The notes under the pieces are model-generated. The model was not told the DNA's origin, made no database searches, and saw only the letters and a list, made by a program, of their open reading frames with translations. Source: Phenylobacterium zucineum HLK1 (GTDB lineage Bacteria; Pseudomonadota; Alphaproteobacteria; Caulobacterales; Caulobacteraceae). Taken from it: a stretch of DNA of 64,000 bases. This document shows positions 26,682-36,199 of the stretch, piece by piece. The stretch is from the NCBI RefSeq assembly GCF_000017265.1, contig NC_011144.1:992001-1056000 (forward strand). The letters run 5' to 3'. Numbering within the stretch: position 1 is the stretch's first letter; each line of letters starts with the position of its first letter. Made by a program: the position numbers and the translations under genes.

Positions 26682-26771
26682 GCGCGGGGCGGGGCCGCCC
26701 GGCGGAAGCCGGGGGCCCGCTCCCGCGGATCGCGATGGATTTCCCGCCGTGACGGGGATGAGTCGCTGCGC

Positions 26772-27272
26772 TTACTTGATCACCGCGCAGGCCACGCGCG
26801 CGCCGGCGCCGCCGATCGGCTGGGTCTTGTGGTCGTCGGCGTTGGCGTGGATCACCACCGCCGAGCCGTCCGCGTCGCGCAGGGCCTTCAGGCTGGTCAG
26901 CGTCGTGTAGACCTCCGCCGCGCCCGCGCCGTCCGCGCCGGCGTAGAGGTTCGGCAGGTCGCCGGTCTCGTTGGCCTCGGGGTTCAGCAGGCCGTGGACC
27001 CGCTCGCCGCCGCCGTGCGTGTGGCCGCCGGCCGAGGTGAAGTCCGACTTCGAGCAGTCCGCCTTCTCGTGGAAGTGCAGCCCGTGCCAGCCGGGGGTCA
27101 GGCCCTTGGCCTCCACCCGCATGACCACGCCCTTTGGGCCCTGGGTGAGGGTGACGGAGCCCATCGCCTGCCCGGCGCTGTTCTTCAGCTCGGTGGTGAC
27201 CGAATCGGTCTGCGCCGAGGCGGCCGAAGCAGCGAGGGCGGCCGTGGCGGCGAGGGCGATCATGTGGCGCAT
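26772..27272 (-). CDS. sodC: Periplasmic Cu-Zn superoxide dismutase
   Basis: A protein of 166 residues from ATG 27272 with AAGGAG well placed upstream. Signal peptide MIALAATAALAASAASAQ. The metal site is in GWHGLHFHEKADC (two His Cu ligands and the disulphide Cys), SAGGHTHGGGERVHGLLNPE (further His ligands) and VVIHANADDHKTQP (His and Asp). The second disulphide Cys is in GARVACAVIK. It dismutates superoxide in the periplasm. It interrupts the flagellar genes, lying between fliE and the ABC transporter. Confidence 0.96.
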   Translation of the reverse strand: MRHMIALAATAALAASAASAQTDSVTTELKNSAGQAMGSVTLTQGPKGVVMRVEAKGLTPGWHGLHFHEKADCSKSDFTSAGGHTHGGGERVHGLLNPEANETGDLPNLYAGADGAGAAEVYTTLTSLKALRDADGSAVVIHANADDHKTQPIGGAGARVACAVIK

Positions 27273-27356
27273 GCGGATACTCCTTTGACGACGAGGGTGC
27301 AGTCTTAACGCGCGAGGATGGCGGCGGGGAGCCTTGGCCCGTGCTAGGGCTTGGCC

Positions 27357-28124
27357 ATGGACCCCGCCATCGAGCTCCAGTCCGTCGCCAAGCGGTACGG
27401 TCCCAGCCCGGCGCTGGACGCGGTCAGCCTCTCGGTGGCCGAGGGCGAGTTCGTGGCGCTCGTCGGCGGATCGGGGTCGGGCAAGACGACCCTCCTCAAG
27501 ACCATCAACGGTCTGGTGCGGCCCGACGGCGGGACCGTCCGGGTGCTCGGCCAGGACGTGGCCGCCGCGCCCGAGCCGCACCTGCTGCGGCGGCGGATCG
27601 GCTATGTCTTCCAGGAGGTGGGCCTGTTCCCCCACCGGACCGTGGGCGAGAACATCGCCGTCGTGCCGGCCCTCCTGGGCTGGCGGGCCCCGGCCATCGC
27701 CGCACGCGTGGCGGAGCTGCTCGAGCTGACGGATCTGCCGGCCGAGGTCCGTGACCGCCTGCCGGCCGAGCTCTCCGGCGGGCAGCGCCAGCGGGTCGGC
27801 GTGGCCCGCGCCCTGGCGGCCGAGCCGTCGCTGATGCTGATGGACGAGCCGTTCGGCGCCCTCGATCCGCTGACCCGCGACGCCCTGGGGACCGACTACC
27901 GCCGGCTGCACGAGCGGCTGGGCCTGACCACGGTGATGGTCACCCACGACATGGCCGAGGCGGTGCTGCTCGCCGACCGCGTCGTGGTGATGAGGGCGGG
28001 CCGCATCCTGGCGGACGGCCGCCCCGCGGACCTCTTGGCCCGGACCGAGGATCCCGACGTGCGCGCGCTGCTGGAGGCCCCGCGGCGCCAGGCCGAGCGG
28101 CTGGCGCAGAGGTTCGGCGCATGA
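27357..28124 (+). CDS. ABC transporter ATP-binding protein, OpuCA/ProV-like
   Basis: A protein of 255 residues from ATG 27357; a TTG two codons earlier is less likely. Walker A is GGSGSGKTTLLK, the signature is LSGGQRQRVGVARAL and Walker B is LMLMDEPFGALDP; the switch His is in MVTHDMAE. It lacks the C-terminal CBS domains of classic osmoregulatory OpuCA proteins. It overlaps the permease-binding fusion gene by 4 bases (ATGA). The pair likely imports a quaternary amine such as glycine betaine or choline, or ergothioneine. Confidence 0.9.
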   Translation: MDPAIELQSVAKRYGPSPALDAVSLSVAEGEFVALVGGSGSGKTTLLKTINGLVRPDGGTVRVLGQDVAAAPEPHLLRRRIGYVFQEVGLFPHRTVGENIAVVPALLGWRAPAIAARVAELLELTDLPAEVRDRLPAELSGGQRQRVGVARALAAEPSLMLMDEPFGALDPLTRDALGTDYRRLHERLGLTTVMVTHDMAEAVLLADRVVVMRAGRILADGRPADLLARTEDPDVRALLEAPRRQAERLAQRFGA

Positions 28125-29686
28125 GCCCGCGCGTCCAGGCCGCCTTCGACCTGCTGCCGGACTATCTGGCCTGGCACGTCCTGCTGAGCGGGAGCGCGCT
28201 GCTGCTGGGCGTGGGGATCAGCCTGCCGCTGGCCATCGCCGCCAGCCGCAGCGCGCGCCTGCGCTGGCCCGTCCTGGCGTTCGCCAGCCTGATCCAGACG
28301 ATCCCCAGCCTGGCCCTCCTGGCGCTGTTTTACCCGCTGCTGCTGGCGCTCTCGGCCCTGGCCCACGGCCTGTTCGGCGGCGGGTTCTCGGCCCTCGGCT
28401 TCCTGCCCTCACTCCTGGCCCTGACGCTCTATTCGATGCTGCCGATCCTGCGGAACACGGTGGCGGGGCTCGCAGGCGTCGATCCGGCCGTGCGCGAGGC
28501 CGCCGACGGCCTCGGCATGACGGCGGGCCAGAAGCTCCGGCAGGTCGAACTGCCGCTGGCCGCGCCGGTGATCATGGCGGGCGTGCGCACCGCCGCCGTC
28601 TGGACCATCGGCGCGGCGACCCTGTCCACGCCCGTCGGCCAGACCAGCCTCGGCAACTACATCTTCGCCGGCCTGCAGACCGAGAACTGGGTGTTCGTGC
28701 TCTTCGGCTGCGCCGCCTCGGCCGGGCTCGCCCTGGCCGCCGACCAGCTCCTCGGCCTCGTCGAGACCGCTCTGCGGCTGCGCCGACCCCTGCTGGGATG
28801 GGCGGGCCTGGCCGGCCTGGCGGTCGGCGCGGCGCTCGCGCTCCTGCCGCTGGCCGGCCTGGTCCTGACGAGCCTGGGCGGCGGGGCGTCCTATGTCGTC
28901 GGCGCCAAGAACTTCTCCGAGCAGTACATCCTGGCCGAGCTGATGGCCCACCGGCTGGAGCGGACCGGCGCCCGCGTCGCCCGCAAGGAGGACCTGGGCT
29001 CGGCGGTCGCCTACCGGGCCCTCGCCGCCGGGGAGATCGACGTCTACGTGGATTACTCCGGCACGCTCTGGACCAACGTCCTGGGCCGCGCCGACAACCC
29101 CGGCCGGGCGGCGGTCCTGGACCAGCTCACGTCCGAGCTGGACCGCCGCGACGGCGTGCGCGTCCTGGGCTCGCTCGGGTTCGAGAACGCCTACGCCTTC
29201 GTCATGCGGCCGGATCGGGCGAGGGCGCTGGGCGTCGCCGACCTGGACGACCTGGCCCGCGAGGCGCCGGGCCTGGCGCTGGGCTCGGATCTGGAGTTCC
29301 TCTCGCGCCCCGAGTGGCGGGCCGTCGAGGCCGCCTACGGCCTTAAGTTCCGCAGCGCGCGCTCCTACCAGCCGACGTTCATGTACCGGGCGCTGGCCGG
29401 GGGCGAGGCCGACGTCATCTCGGCCTTCTCCTCGGACGGACGGATCGCCGCCGGCGGGCTCGTCGTGCTGCCGGACCCCAGGGGCGCGATCCCGCCCTAC
29501 GACGCCGTGATCCTGATCTCGCCCGCCCGCCGGGACGATCCGCGCCTGCTCGCCGCGCTCCGGCCGCTGGTCGGGGCCATCCCCGTCGAGGCCATGCGCG
29601 CGGCCAACTACAGCGTCGATCGGGACTCCGGGAAGGCGACCCCGGCAGGGGCCGCACGGACGCTGGAAAAGGACCTCGGGCTCTAG
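28121..29686 (+). CDS. ABC permease fused to substrate-binding domain (osmoprotectant/EgtU-like)
   Basis: A protein of 521 residues. Residues about 1-245 are a permease with five to six membrane segments and the EAA-like loop (REAADGLGMTAGQKLRQVEL). Residues about 250-521 are an OpuAC-type binding domain (SYVVGAKNFSEQYILAELMA, GEIDVYVDYSGTLWTNVLGR, SYQPTFMYRALAGGEADVIS). A permease-binding fusion of this type occurs in OpuCBC-like and EgtU (ergothioneine) importers. The ligand was not decided from the pocket. It starts within the ATP-binding gene stop and is 109 bp ahead of fliQ. Confidence 0.9.
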   Translation: MSPRVQAAFDLLPDYLAWHVLLSGSALLLGVGISLPLAIAASRSARLRWPVLAFASLIQTIPSLALLALFYPLLLALSALAHGLFGGGFSALGFLPSLLALTLYSMLPILRNTVAGLAGVDPAVREAADGLGMTAGQKLRQVELPLAAPVIMAGVRTAAVWTIGAATLSTPVGQTSLGNYIFAGLQTENWVFVLFGCAASAGLALAADQLLGLVETALRLRRPLLGWAGLAGLAVGAALALLPLAGLVLTSLGGGASYVVGAKNFSEQYILAELMAHRLERTGARVARKEDLGSAVAYRALAAGEIDVYVDYSGTLWTNVLGRADNPGRAAVLDQLTSELDRRDGVRVLGSLGFENAYAFVMRPDRARALGVADLDDLAREAPGLALGSDLEFLSRPEWRAVEAAYGLKFRSARSYQPTFMYRALAGGEADVISAFSSDGRIAAGGLVVLPDPRGAIPPYDAVILISPARRDDPRLLAALRPLVGAIPVEAMRAANYSVDRDSGKATPAGAARTLEKDLGL

Positions 29687-29712
29687 GGCCCCTAGGCAAT
29701 TCCTGCCCACCG

Positions 29713-29729
29713 GTAGCCGTTCGTTAACC
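29713..29729 (+). promoter_or_regulatory. CtrA half-site ahead of fliQ
   Basis: TTAACC at 29724-29729 is a good CtrA half-site; the partner half at the 7-base spacing (29713-29716, GTAG) is degenerate. It lies about 67 bp ahead of the fliQ ATG. In Caulobacter the fliQ promoter is a known CtrA target. If functional, it would drive fliQ-fliR-flhB and possibly cckA. Confidence 0.45.
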
Positions 29730-29795
29730 ATGCGGGGCCGACTCTGGCGCCAGCGGAGTCGTCCGCGGTTTCAGCGTGTTTCCACAGGGGTTTCC

Positions 29796-30059
29796 ATGAA
29801 CGGCGCCGAGGTTCTGGACGTCGGCCGCGACGCGATCTGGCTCACCATCCAGCTGTCGGCGCCGGTGCTGATCGTGGGGCTGATCGTCGGCGTGGGCATC
29901 GGCCTGCTGCAGGCGCTGACCCAGATCCAGGAGGCGACGCTCGTTTACGCCCCCAAGATCGTCGCGATCTTCATCTCGCTGCTCATCTTCCTGCCGCTCA
30001 TGGGCGCGCTGATGAGCGGCTTCATGCGCCACATCGCCGCCCGCATCGCGGCCATGTGA
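29796..30059 (+). CDS. fliQ: Flagellar export gate protein FliQ
   Basis: A protein of 87 residues from ATG 29796 (MNGAEVLDVGRDAIWLTIQL). Two membrane helices (VLIVGLIVGVGIGLLQALTQ and IVAIFISLLIFLPLMGALMS) with the conserved QIQEATLVYAPK between them. FliQ wraps the FliP-FliR gate. fliR follows after 19 bp. Confidence 0.96.
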   Translation: MNGAEVLDVGRDAIWLTIQLSAPVLIVGLIVGVGIGLLQALTQIQEATLVYAPKIVAIFISLLIFLPLMGALMSGFMRHIAARIAAM

Positions 30060-30078
30060 GGCGGCGCGCGCCCGCCCG

Positions 30079-30840
30079 ATGGAATCCTACGCCACAGCCC
30101 AGCAGGTCTTCGCCGCCGGCCTGGTCTTCGCCAGGCTCGGCGCGATCATCATGCTGATCCCGGGCCTGGGCGAGACCTTCATCCCGGCGCGAATCCGCCT
30201 GTCGTTCGCCCTGGCCCTGGCCCTGATGCTGTTCCCGGTGCTGGGCGCCACCGCGCCACCCATCCCCGCCAGCGCCGGCGCGCTCGCGGGCGAGGTGATC
30301 CGCGAGCTGCTCATCGGCCTGATGATCGGCGCCATCCTGCGGATCTTCATGCTGTCGCTGGCGACCGCGGGCGAAATCGTCTCGCTGGGCACGACGCTGT
30401 CGTTCGCCCAGACCGCCAACCCGATGCAGGCCCAGCCGACGCCGACGCTCAGCACCTTCCTGGGCATGCTGGGCATCGTGCTGATCCTGACGACCGACCT
30501 GCACCACATGTTCCTGGCCGCGCTGGTGCGCTCGTACGCCATCTTCCCCTTCGGCCGCGAGGTGCCGGTGGGCGATGCCGGCCAGCTCGCCATCCAGACG
30601 ACCAGCCGCGCGTTCGCCCTGGGGCTCCAGCTGGCCGCGCCGGTGGTCGTCCTGTCGCTGATCGTCAACGTCGCCGTGGGCCTGGTGGGGCGGGTGATGC
30701 CCACGTTCCAGGTGTTCTTCATCGCCTCGCCGCTGCTGGTGCTGCTGGGCCTGTCGGTCTTCGCCGTCAGCCTCGGCGTGATCGGCATGGTCTGGGTCGA
30801 CCGCTACCGTGAGCTCATAGGGATGTTCCTGGGCTCATGA
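30079..30840 (+). CDS. fliR: Flagellar export gate protein FliR
   Basis: A protein of 253 residues with several membrane helices. Typical segments are FARLGAIIMLIPGLGETFIP, GEVIRELLIGLMIGAILRIF and NVAVGLVGRVMPTFQVFFIA. FliR joins FliP in the gate core. The stop overlaps the flhB ATG (ATGA). Confidence 0.96.
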   Translation: MESYATAQQVFAAGLVFARLGAIIMLIPGLGETFIPARIRLSFALALALMLFPVLGATAPPIPASAGALAGEVIRELLIGLMIGAILRIFMLSLATAGEIVSLGTTLSFAQTANPMQAQPTPTLSTFLGMLGIVLILTTDLHHMFLAALVRSYAIFPFGREVPVGDAGQLAIQTTSRAFALGLQLAAPVVVLSLIVNVAVGLVGRVMPTFQVFFIASPLLVLLGLSVFAVSLGVIGMVWVDRYRELIGMFLGS

Positions 30841-31916
30841 GCGAAACCGAACAGTCCTCCAAGACAGAAGAGGCCACCCCGCGGAAGCTGGAGAAGGCCC
30901 GCTCCCAGGGCGATGTCGCCAAGACCATGGACCTGTCCTCGTTCGCCACCCTGGCGGCCGGGGCGGCGGCCCTGGCCGTGACGGGAGGCTGGCTGGCGCG
31001 GAAGATGGCCTCCGAGCTGTTGCCCTTCGTCGAGCGGCCGCACGCCATAGACCTCCACGGCGCAGGGGGCGTCGACATCGCCCGCCACGTCATCATGGCA
31101 GCGGCGCCGGCGCTGGCCATAGTGCTCGGCGCCACCGCGATCTGCGGGGTGGCGGCCCACCTCATGCAGACGGGCCTGATCTTCTCGGCCGAGAAGATGA
31201 AGCCGGACCTCAAGAAGCTCTCGCCGATCGCCGGGCTGAAGAAGATCTTCGGCCTCGACAACCTGGTGAACTTCCTGAAGTCGCTGGTGAAGGTGATCGT
31301 CACCGGCGCGCTGGGCTGGTGGCTGCTGCAGCCCTACATCCCGCAGCTGGCCGAGCTGGCCGCCCTGGATCCCCTGGCGATGATGCCGTTCGCGGTCGAC
31401 ATCCTGAAGCGGCTGGTGTTCGCCGTCGCCGCGCTCACCCTGTCGATCGCCGGCGCCGACTGGATCTGGCAGAAGCGGCGCTACCTCCACCGGATGAAGA
31501 TGACCCGCGAGGAGGTGAAGGACGACTTCAAGCAGGTCGAGGGCGATCCGCACGTCAAGGCGCGCCAGAAGCAGATCCGCTTCACCCGCGCGCGCCAGCG
31601 GATGATGGCCGCGGTGCCCGACGCCACGGTCGTGGTGATGAACCCGACGCACTACGCCGTCGCCCTGAAGTACGACGCCAGCGAGACGCCGGCCCCCATG
31701 TGCGTGGCCAAGGGCCTCGACAGCCTGGCGCTGAAGATCCGCGCCGTCGCCGAGGAGGCGGGCGTGCCCGTGATCGAGGATCCGCCCCTCGCCCGCGCCC
31801 TCTACGCAGCCGTCGAGATCGACGACATGATCCCCCCCGCCCACTACGAGGCGGTGGCCAAGATCATCGGCTTCATCCTCAACCGCGGACGTCGTGCCGT
31901 GGCCAAGCCCCTGTGA
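30837..31916 (+). CDS. flhB: Flagellar export switch protein FlhB
   Basis: A protein of 359 residues. Four membrane segments precede the cytoplasmic domain, which contains the autocleavage motif Asn269-Pro-Thr-His272 in VVVMNPTHYAVALKYD. Self-cleavage between Asn and Pro permits the change from rod-hook to filament substrates. The N-terminus SETEQSSKTEEATPRKLEKA is typical. The cckA gene starts 4 bp later. Confidence 0.97.
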   Translation: MSETEQSSKTEEATPRKLEKARSQGDVAKTMDLSSFATLAAGAAALAVTGGWLARKMASELLPFVERPHAIDLHGAGGVDIARHVIMAAAPALAIVLGATAICGVAAHLMQTGLIFSAEKMKPDLKKLSPIAGLKKIFGLDNLVNFLKSLVKVIVTGALGWWLLQPYIPQLAELAALDPLAMMPFAVDILKRLVFAVAALTLSIAGADWIWQKRRYLHRMKMTREEVKDDFKQVEGDPHVKARQKQIRFTRARQRMMAAVPDATVVVMNPTHYAVALKYDASETPAPMCVAKGLDSLALKIRAVAEEAGVPVIEDPPLARALYAAVEIDDMIPPAHYEAVAKIIGFILNRGRRAVAKPL

Positions 31917-31920
31917 CACA

Positions 31921-34026
31921 ATGCAGACGATTGATTCGCCGGAGGCGCCGTCGCTCGCCATGGCCGAGCCGCCGTCCAAGCCAAAGCCGCGCTTCGACCT
32001 CCTGACGGGGGCCGCCGTCGTCTTCTTCCTGATGGCGGTGGCGTTCGCGGCTGCGCCGGCGCTCGACGCCGGACCCGAGACCCTGGCCAGCATGCTGCTG
32101 CTGATCGGCTTGGCCGGCGTCTCGTGCCTGGGCCTCTTCGTGCTGCGCACGGGGACAGAGCCCGCGGCCGAGCCGGAGCAGGGCGCCGACGTCTTCCTCC
32201 AGGCGCTGGACGAGCCGGCCGCCATCGCCACGCCCGACGGACGGCTGTCGTTCGCCAACGCGGCCTGGCGCGAGGCGATGGGTCCGGCCATGCGCCTGCC
32301 CAAGACCGGCGCGGCCGCCGCCAGCCTGTTCGGCGCCCTGGCCGCCGCCCGCCGGGGCGAGCTGGGCCGCGCCCTGCTGAAGGCCGCGGGCGAGGAGCGC
32401 ACGGCGCTCATTTCGCCGGTCGGCCCGCGCCGCTATCTCGTGCGCCTCACCGGCGGCGGCGGAACGCTGGCGCTGCCATCCGCGGCCATGGAGGTGCTGA
32501 ACGCCTTCCAGACGGCCAAGGCCCCGCCGCCCAAGGTGCTGGACGCCTTCGCCGCCGCCTCGCCCTTCGGCGCCGCCCTGCTGGATGGCGAGGACCCGTT
32601 CCTGGCCACCATCGTCGAGGCCAACCCGGCGCTGAAGGCGGTGGCCGGCGGCGGCCAGGCGGGCCAGGCGTTCGGCGGCCTGATCGAGCCCGCCAGCCGG
32701 GCCGACGCGGCCCAGCGGCTGGCCGACGGCAAGGCGCCGCTGGAGGTCCGCCTCGCCCATGACCCGACCCGCATCGCCCACCTGTACCTCTCCAAGAGCG
32801 ACGGCCGCTGGGTGGCCTATCTGGTCGACGTCTCGGAGCAGAAGCAGATCGAGCTGCAGCTCGCGCAGAGCCAGAAGATGCAGGCCATCGGCCAGCTCGC
32901 CGGCGGCGTGGCCCACGACTTCAACAACCTGCTTACCGCCATCCTGATGCAGCTCGACGTGCTGGCGACCCGGCACCCGGTGGGCGATCCCTCGTACGAG
33001 GGGCTGAACGAGATCAAGCAGACCTCGATGCGGGCCGCCGACCTCGTCCGCAAGCTGCTGGCGTTCTCGCGCAAGCAGACGGTCCAGCGCGAGATCCTGG
33101 ACGTGGGCGAGATGATCTCGGAATCCGAGGTGCTGCTCCGTCGCCTGCTGCCAGAGGACGTCAAGCTCGCGACCGACTACGGCCGCAACCTGCCGCAGGT
33201 GCGCGCCGACCGCGGGCAGCTCGACACGGCCATCATGAACCTGGTGGTCAACGCCCGCGACGCGATCAAGACCCACGGCGGCGGCGCGATCCGCATCCGC
33301 ACGGCCAGGCTGACCCAGGAGGAGGCCCGCGGCATGGGCTATCCCACGGCCCAGGGCGACCAGGCGCTGATCGAGGTTTCGGACGACGGCCCCGGCATCC
33401 CCCCCGAGGCGCTGGACAAGATCTTCGACCCCTTCTTCACCACCAAGCCGGTGGGCGAGGGCACGGGCCTGGGGCTCGCCACCGTCTACGGCATCGTCAA
33501 GCAGTCCGACGGCTGGATCAGCGTGGACTCCAGGCCCGGCGAAGGCGCGGCCTTCCGGATCTTCCTGCCGGTCCACGTGCCGGCGGCCGTGGTGGCTCCG
33601 GCGCCGCAGCCCATCGCCAAGGCCAAGCGGCCCGCCGCCCGCGACCTGTCGGGCGCCGGCCGGATCCTGTTCGTCGAGGACGAGGACGCCGTCCGCGGCG
33701 TGGCGGCCAAGCTGCTGCGGGCCCGCGGCTACGAGGTGATCGAGGCGGCCAGCGGCGAGGAGGCCCTGGAACTGGCCGAGGCCAACGCCGGCAAGATCGA
33801 CCTGATGATCTCGGACGTGGTCATGCCCGGCATGCAGGGGCCCGACCTGCTCAAGCAGGCCCGCGGCTATCTGGGGGCGGCTCCGGTGATGTTCATCTCG
33901 GGCTACGCCGAGAGCGAGTTCTCGGACCTGCTCGAGGGGGAACGGAACGTCTCGTTCCTGCCCAAGCCCATCGACATCAAGACCCTGGCCGAGCGCGTGA
34001 AGCAGGAGCTGCAGAAGGCCGCGTGA
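31921..34026 (+). CDS. cckA: Hybrid histidine kinase CckA
   Basis: A protein of 701 residues from ATG 31921. Two membrane helices lie at about residues 25-75 ([40 protein letters not shown]). Two PAS-like regions follow ([20 protein letters not shown] and [20 protein letters not shown]). The phosphorylation helix has His332 in GGVAHDFNN, then N, G1 and G2 boxes ([30 protein letters not shown]) and a receiver domain with Asp632 in [10 protein letters not shown]. In Caulobacter CckA has His322 and Asp623 and passes phosphate through ChpT to CtrA and CpdR, acting as kinase or phosphatase depending on c-di-GMP and DivL. It follows flhB by 4 bp, the same order as in Caulobacter. Confidence 0.95.
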   Translation: MQTIDSPEAPSLAMAEPPSKPKPRFDLLTGAAVVFFLMAVAFAAAPALDAGPETLASMLLLIGLAGVSCLGLFVLRTGTEPAAEPEQGADVFLQALDEPAAIATPDGRLSFANAAWREAMGPAMRLPKTGAAAASLFGALAAARRGELGRALLKAAGEERTALISPVGPRRYLVRLTGGGGTLALPSAAMEVLNAFQTAKAPPPKVLDAFAAASPFGAALLDGEDPFLATIVEANPALKAVAGGGQAGQAFGGLIEPASRADAAQRLADGKAPLEVRLAHDPTRIAHLYLSKSDGRWVAYLVDVSEQKQIELQLAQSQKMQAIGQLAGGVAHDFNNLLTAILMQLDVLATRHPVGDPSYEGLNEIKQTSMRAADLVRKLLAFSRKQTVQREILDVGEMISESEVLLRRLLPEDVKLATDYGRNLPQVRADRGQLDTAIMNLVVNARDAIKTHGGGAIRIRTARLTQEEARGMGYPTAQGDQALIEVSDDGPGIPPEALDKIFDPFFTTKPVGEGTGLGLATVYGIVKQSDGWISVDSRPGEGAAFRIFLPVHVPAAVVAPAPQPIAKAKRPAARDLSGAGRILFVEDEDAVRGVAAKLLRARGYEVIEAASGEEALELAEANAGKIDLMISDVVMPGMQGPDLLKQARGYLGAAPVMFISGYAESEFSDLLEGERNVSFLPKPIDIKTLAERVKQELQKAA

Positions 34027-34089
34027 CGCTTGCCTCCGCGGCCGGGCGCCTCCAAAGATCGGCGTTCCATCCCAAGCGAAGCGTCCGAC

Positions 34090-35142
34090 GTGTCCAGTTC
34101 CCCTCCGGCCGAACCGCAGGCCCCTGCCGATGAAGCCTTCAGCCGGGCCTATGCGGCCCAGCACGGCGGCCGCCCCGAGGAGGCCGAGCGCCTCTACCGG
34201 GAGCTGATCGAGACGCGCGGCTCGTTCGGGGCCATCGCCAACCTCGGGCTCCTCTGCGAGGACCAGCACCGCGACGCCGAGGCCGAGGCGCTGTACCGTC
34301 AGGGGCTGGCCCGTGCGCCGCACGACCCGCGCCTCCGCTTCCAGTTGGGCTGCCTGCTGCTCAAGATGGGACGCTACGCGGAGGGCTGGCCGCTCTACGA
34401 GGCGCGGCTCGCCCACACCGGCGTGCGCAAGCCCGCGCTCAGCTTCCCGGAGTGGACTGGGGGCCCCGTCCGCTCGCTGCTGATCCTGCCGGAACAGGGC
34501 CTGGGCGATCAGATCCAGCACGCCCGCTATGCGCCGCTGCTGAAGGCGCGGGGCGTTGACGTGACCCTGGTCTGCAATCCGGCGCTGACGCGCCTTTTCG
34601 AGCCGCTGGGGGTCACCGTGCTCGCGGCCGAGGGCAGCCTGGAGATCCCCCGCCACGACGCCTGGGCGTTCGCCGCCTCGCTGCCCTGGCGCATGGAGAC
34701 GACGCTTCAGGCCGTCCCCGCCGCGCCCTACCTTCCGGCAGGCCCGGGCGGATCGGGGATCGGGTTCGTCGGCAAGGGCAGCCAGATTCATGTCAACGAC
34801 GCCAACCGTTCGCTGCCCGACGCGATCTGCGCCGAGATCGCCGGCTGGCCGGGCGTCGTCAGCCTGGCGGTCGAGGACACCGGCGCGCGGGACATGGCCG
34901 ACACCGCCGCGCGCGTGGAGGCGCTCGATCTGGTGATCACGGTGGACACCGCGCTCGCGCATCTGGCGGGCGCGATGGGCAAGCCCACGTGGCTGCTCCT
35001 GCCGTTCAACGCTGATTGGCGCTGGCTGCGCGATCGGACCGACAGCCCGTGGTATCCGTCCGTCCGGCTGTTCCGCCAGCCCCGGCCGGGCGACTGGGGA
35101 AGCGTGCTGGACCAAGTGCATGCCGCCCTCGACGCCCGCTGA
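34090..35142 (+). CDS. TPR-containing glycosyltransferase-family protein (copy 1)
   Basis: About 350 residues using GTG 34090; TTG 34030, 3 bp after cckA, is the alternative and adds 20 residues. Residues about 15-110 are TPR-like ([40 protein letters not shown]). The C-terminal part is a GT9/GT41-like fold ending in [20 protein letters not shown] and [20 protein letters not shown], the hallmark of bacterial TPR-glycosyltransferase proteins. It is probably a protein or surface glycan transferase. In Caulobacter, flagellins are glycosylated by a TPR-transferase (FlmG), so a flagellar role is possible but not shown. Confidence 0.8.
   Translation: MSSSPPAEPQAPADEAFSRAYAAQHGGRPEEAERLYRELIETRGSFGAIANLGLLCEDQHRDAEAEALYRQGLARAPHDPRLRFQLGCLLLKMGRYAEGWPLYEARLAHTGVRKPALSFPEWTGGPVRSLLILPEQGLGDQIQHARYAPLLKARGVDVTLVCNPALTRLFEPLGVTVLAAEGSLEIPRHDAWAFAASLPWRMETTLQAVPAAPYLPAGPGGSGIGFVGKGSQIHVNDANRSLPDAICAEIAGWPGVVSLAVEDTGARDMADTAARVEALDLVITVDTALAHLAGAMGKPTWLLLPFNADWRWLRDRTDSPWYPSVRLFRQPRPGDWGSVLDQVHAALDAR
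35017..35055 (+). repeat. 39-bp tract identical to 36068-36106
   Basis: An exact 39-base identity between the two tandem TPR-glycosyltransferase genes, including synonymous positions, while the rest of the genes has diverged. Similarity continues weakly for about 45 bp downstream. It encodes part of [13 protein letters not shown]. It suggests local gene conversion or strong constraint. Confidence 0.8.
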
Positions 35143-35143
35143 C

Positions 35144-36199
35144 ATGTCCGCGGCTCAGGGTCAGGCGCTCTCCGTCGGCAAGGTCTTCGAGTACGCGGTG
35201 GCCGCCGAAGCCGCCGGACGGCAGGACGAGGCCGAGCGGCTCTACCGCCTGATCCTCGCGGCCGCGCCGTTGCCCGAGGCCGCCCGCAACCTCGGCCTGC
35301 TGCTCGACCGGCAGGGGCGCTGGGACGAGGCCGAGACGATCTACCGCAACGCCCTGGCGGCCGACCCCGGCGATCACGTGGCGACCCTGCAGCTCGCGCT
35401 CCTGCTGCTGCGGGCCGGGCGGTACGCCGAGGCCTGGCCGCTCTATGAGGCCCGCGCCCGCCGGCCGGGGGCGAACCCGCGCCCTCATTTCTCCTACCCC
35501 GAGTGGCGGGGCGAGCCGGTCCGGTCGTTGCTGATCTGGCACGAGCAGGGCCTGGGTGATCAGATCCAGTTCGCCCGCTATGCGTCCGTGCTCCGCGAGC
35601 GCGGCGTCGCGGTCACCCTGATGTGTCCGCCGGCGCTGGAGCGGCTCTTCGCGCACCTGGGCGTGCGGGTGGTGGCGACGCGCGGGTCCGTGCAACTGCC
35701 GCGGCACGACGCCTGGGTCATGTCCGGCTCGCTGCCGTGGCGGATGGGGACCACGCTCGAATCCATCCCCCCGGCGCCCTACCTGCCCTCCGGCGAGGGC
35801 GGGGCGGGGATCGGCGTGATGCCGCGGGGAAACCCGCTGTTCGCCCAGGACATCGAGCGCTCGCCGCCGCCCGAGGTCGGGGCCGAGCTGCTCGCCCTGC
35901 CGGGCGCCTGCAATCTCGCGCCCGAAGCCACCGGGGCGGCGGACTTCGAGGACACGCGCTGTCTCGTGGCCGGGCTCGCGCGGGTGATCACCTCCGACAC
36001 CTCGGTGGCCCACCTGGCCGGCGCCATGGGCAAGCCGACCTGGGTGCTTCTGCCGCACCGGGCCGACTGGCGCTGGCTGCGCGATCGGACCGACAGCCCG
36101 TGGTATGCTTCCGTCCGGCTGTTCCGGCAGCCCCGGCCCGGCGACTGGGCCGGCGTCATGGCCGAGGTGCGCCGCGCCCTGGAGGAAGACTGCAGATGA
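35144..36199 (+). CDS. TPR-containing glycosyltransferase-family protein (copy 2)
   Basis: A protein of 351 residues from ATG 35144, directly after the copy 1 stop. Layout is the same: TPR-like helices ([40 protein letters not shown]), then the glycosyltransferase-like domain ending in [20 protein letters not shown] and [20 protein letters not shown]. It is a tandem paralogue of copy 1. The region after PYLPSGEGG that in the family holds GNPRHxNDRxRS is altered ([20 protein letters not shown]), so activity may differ. It overlaps the next small gene by 4 bases. Confidence 0.8.
   Translation: MSAAQGQALSVGKVFEYAVAAEAAGRQDEAERLYRLILAAAPLPEAARNLGLLLDRQGRWDEAETIYRNALAADPGDHVATLQLALLLLRAGRYAEAWPLYEARARRPGANPRPHFSYPEWRGEPVRSLLIWHEQGLGDQIQFARYASVLRERGVAVTLMCPPALERLFAHLGVRVVATRGSVQLPRHDAWVMSGSLPWRMGTTLESIPPAPYLPSGEGGAGIGVMPRGNPLFAQDIERSPPPEVGAELLALPGACNLAPEATGAADFEDTRCLVAGLARVITSDTSVAHLAGAMGKPTWVLLPHRADWRWLRDRTDSPWYASVRLFRQPRPGDWAGVMAEVRRALEEDCR
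36068..36106 (+). repeat. 39-bp tract identical to 35017-35055
   Basis: Second copy of the identical tract in the downstream paralogue; see the entry at 35017. The two copies lie 1,051 bp apart in direct orientation, so recombination between them would delete one gene and leave a fused copy. Confidence 0.8.

Noticed and set aside
26682..26771. Terminator after fliE
   Set aside because: Only a 6-bp GC hairpin (26698-26713) without a T-run; common by chance at this GC content.
31879..35145. Very long minus-strand open frame (over 1,000 codons) opposite cckA
   Set aside because: A codon-position shadow of cckA and the TPR-glycosyltransferase gene; low-complexity sequence without recognisable motifs.
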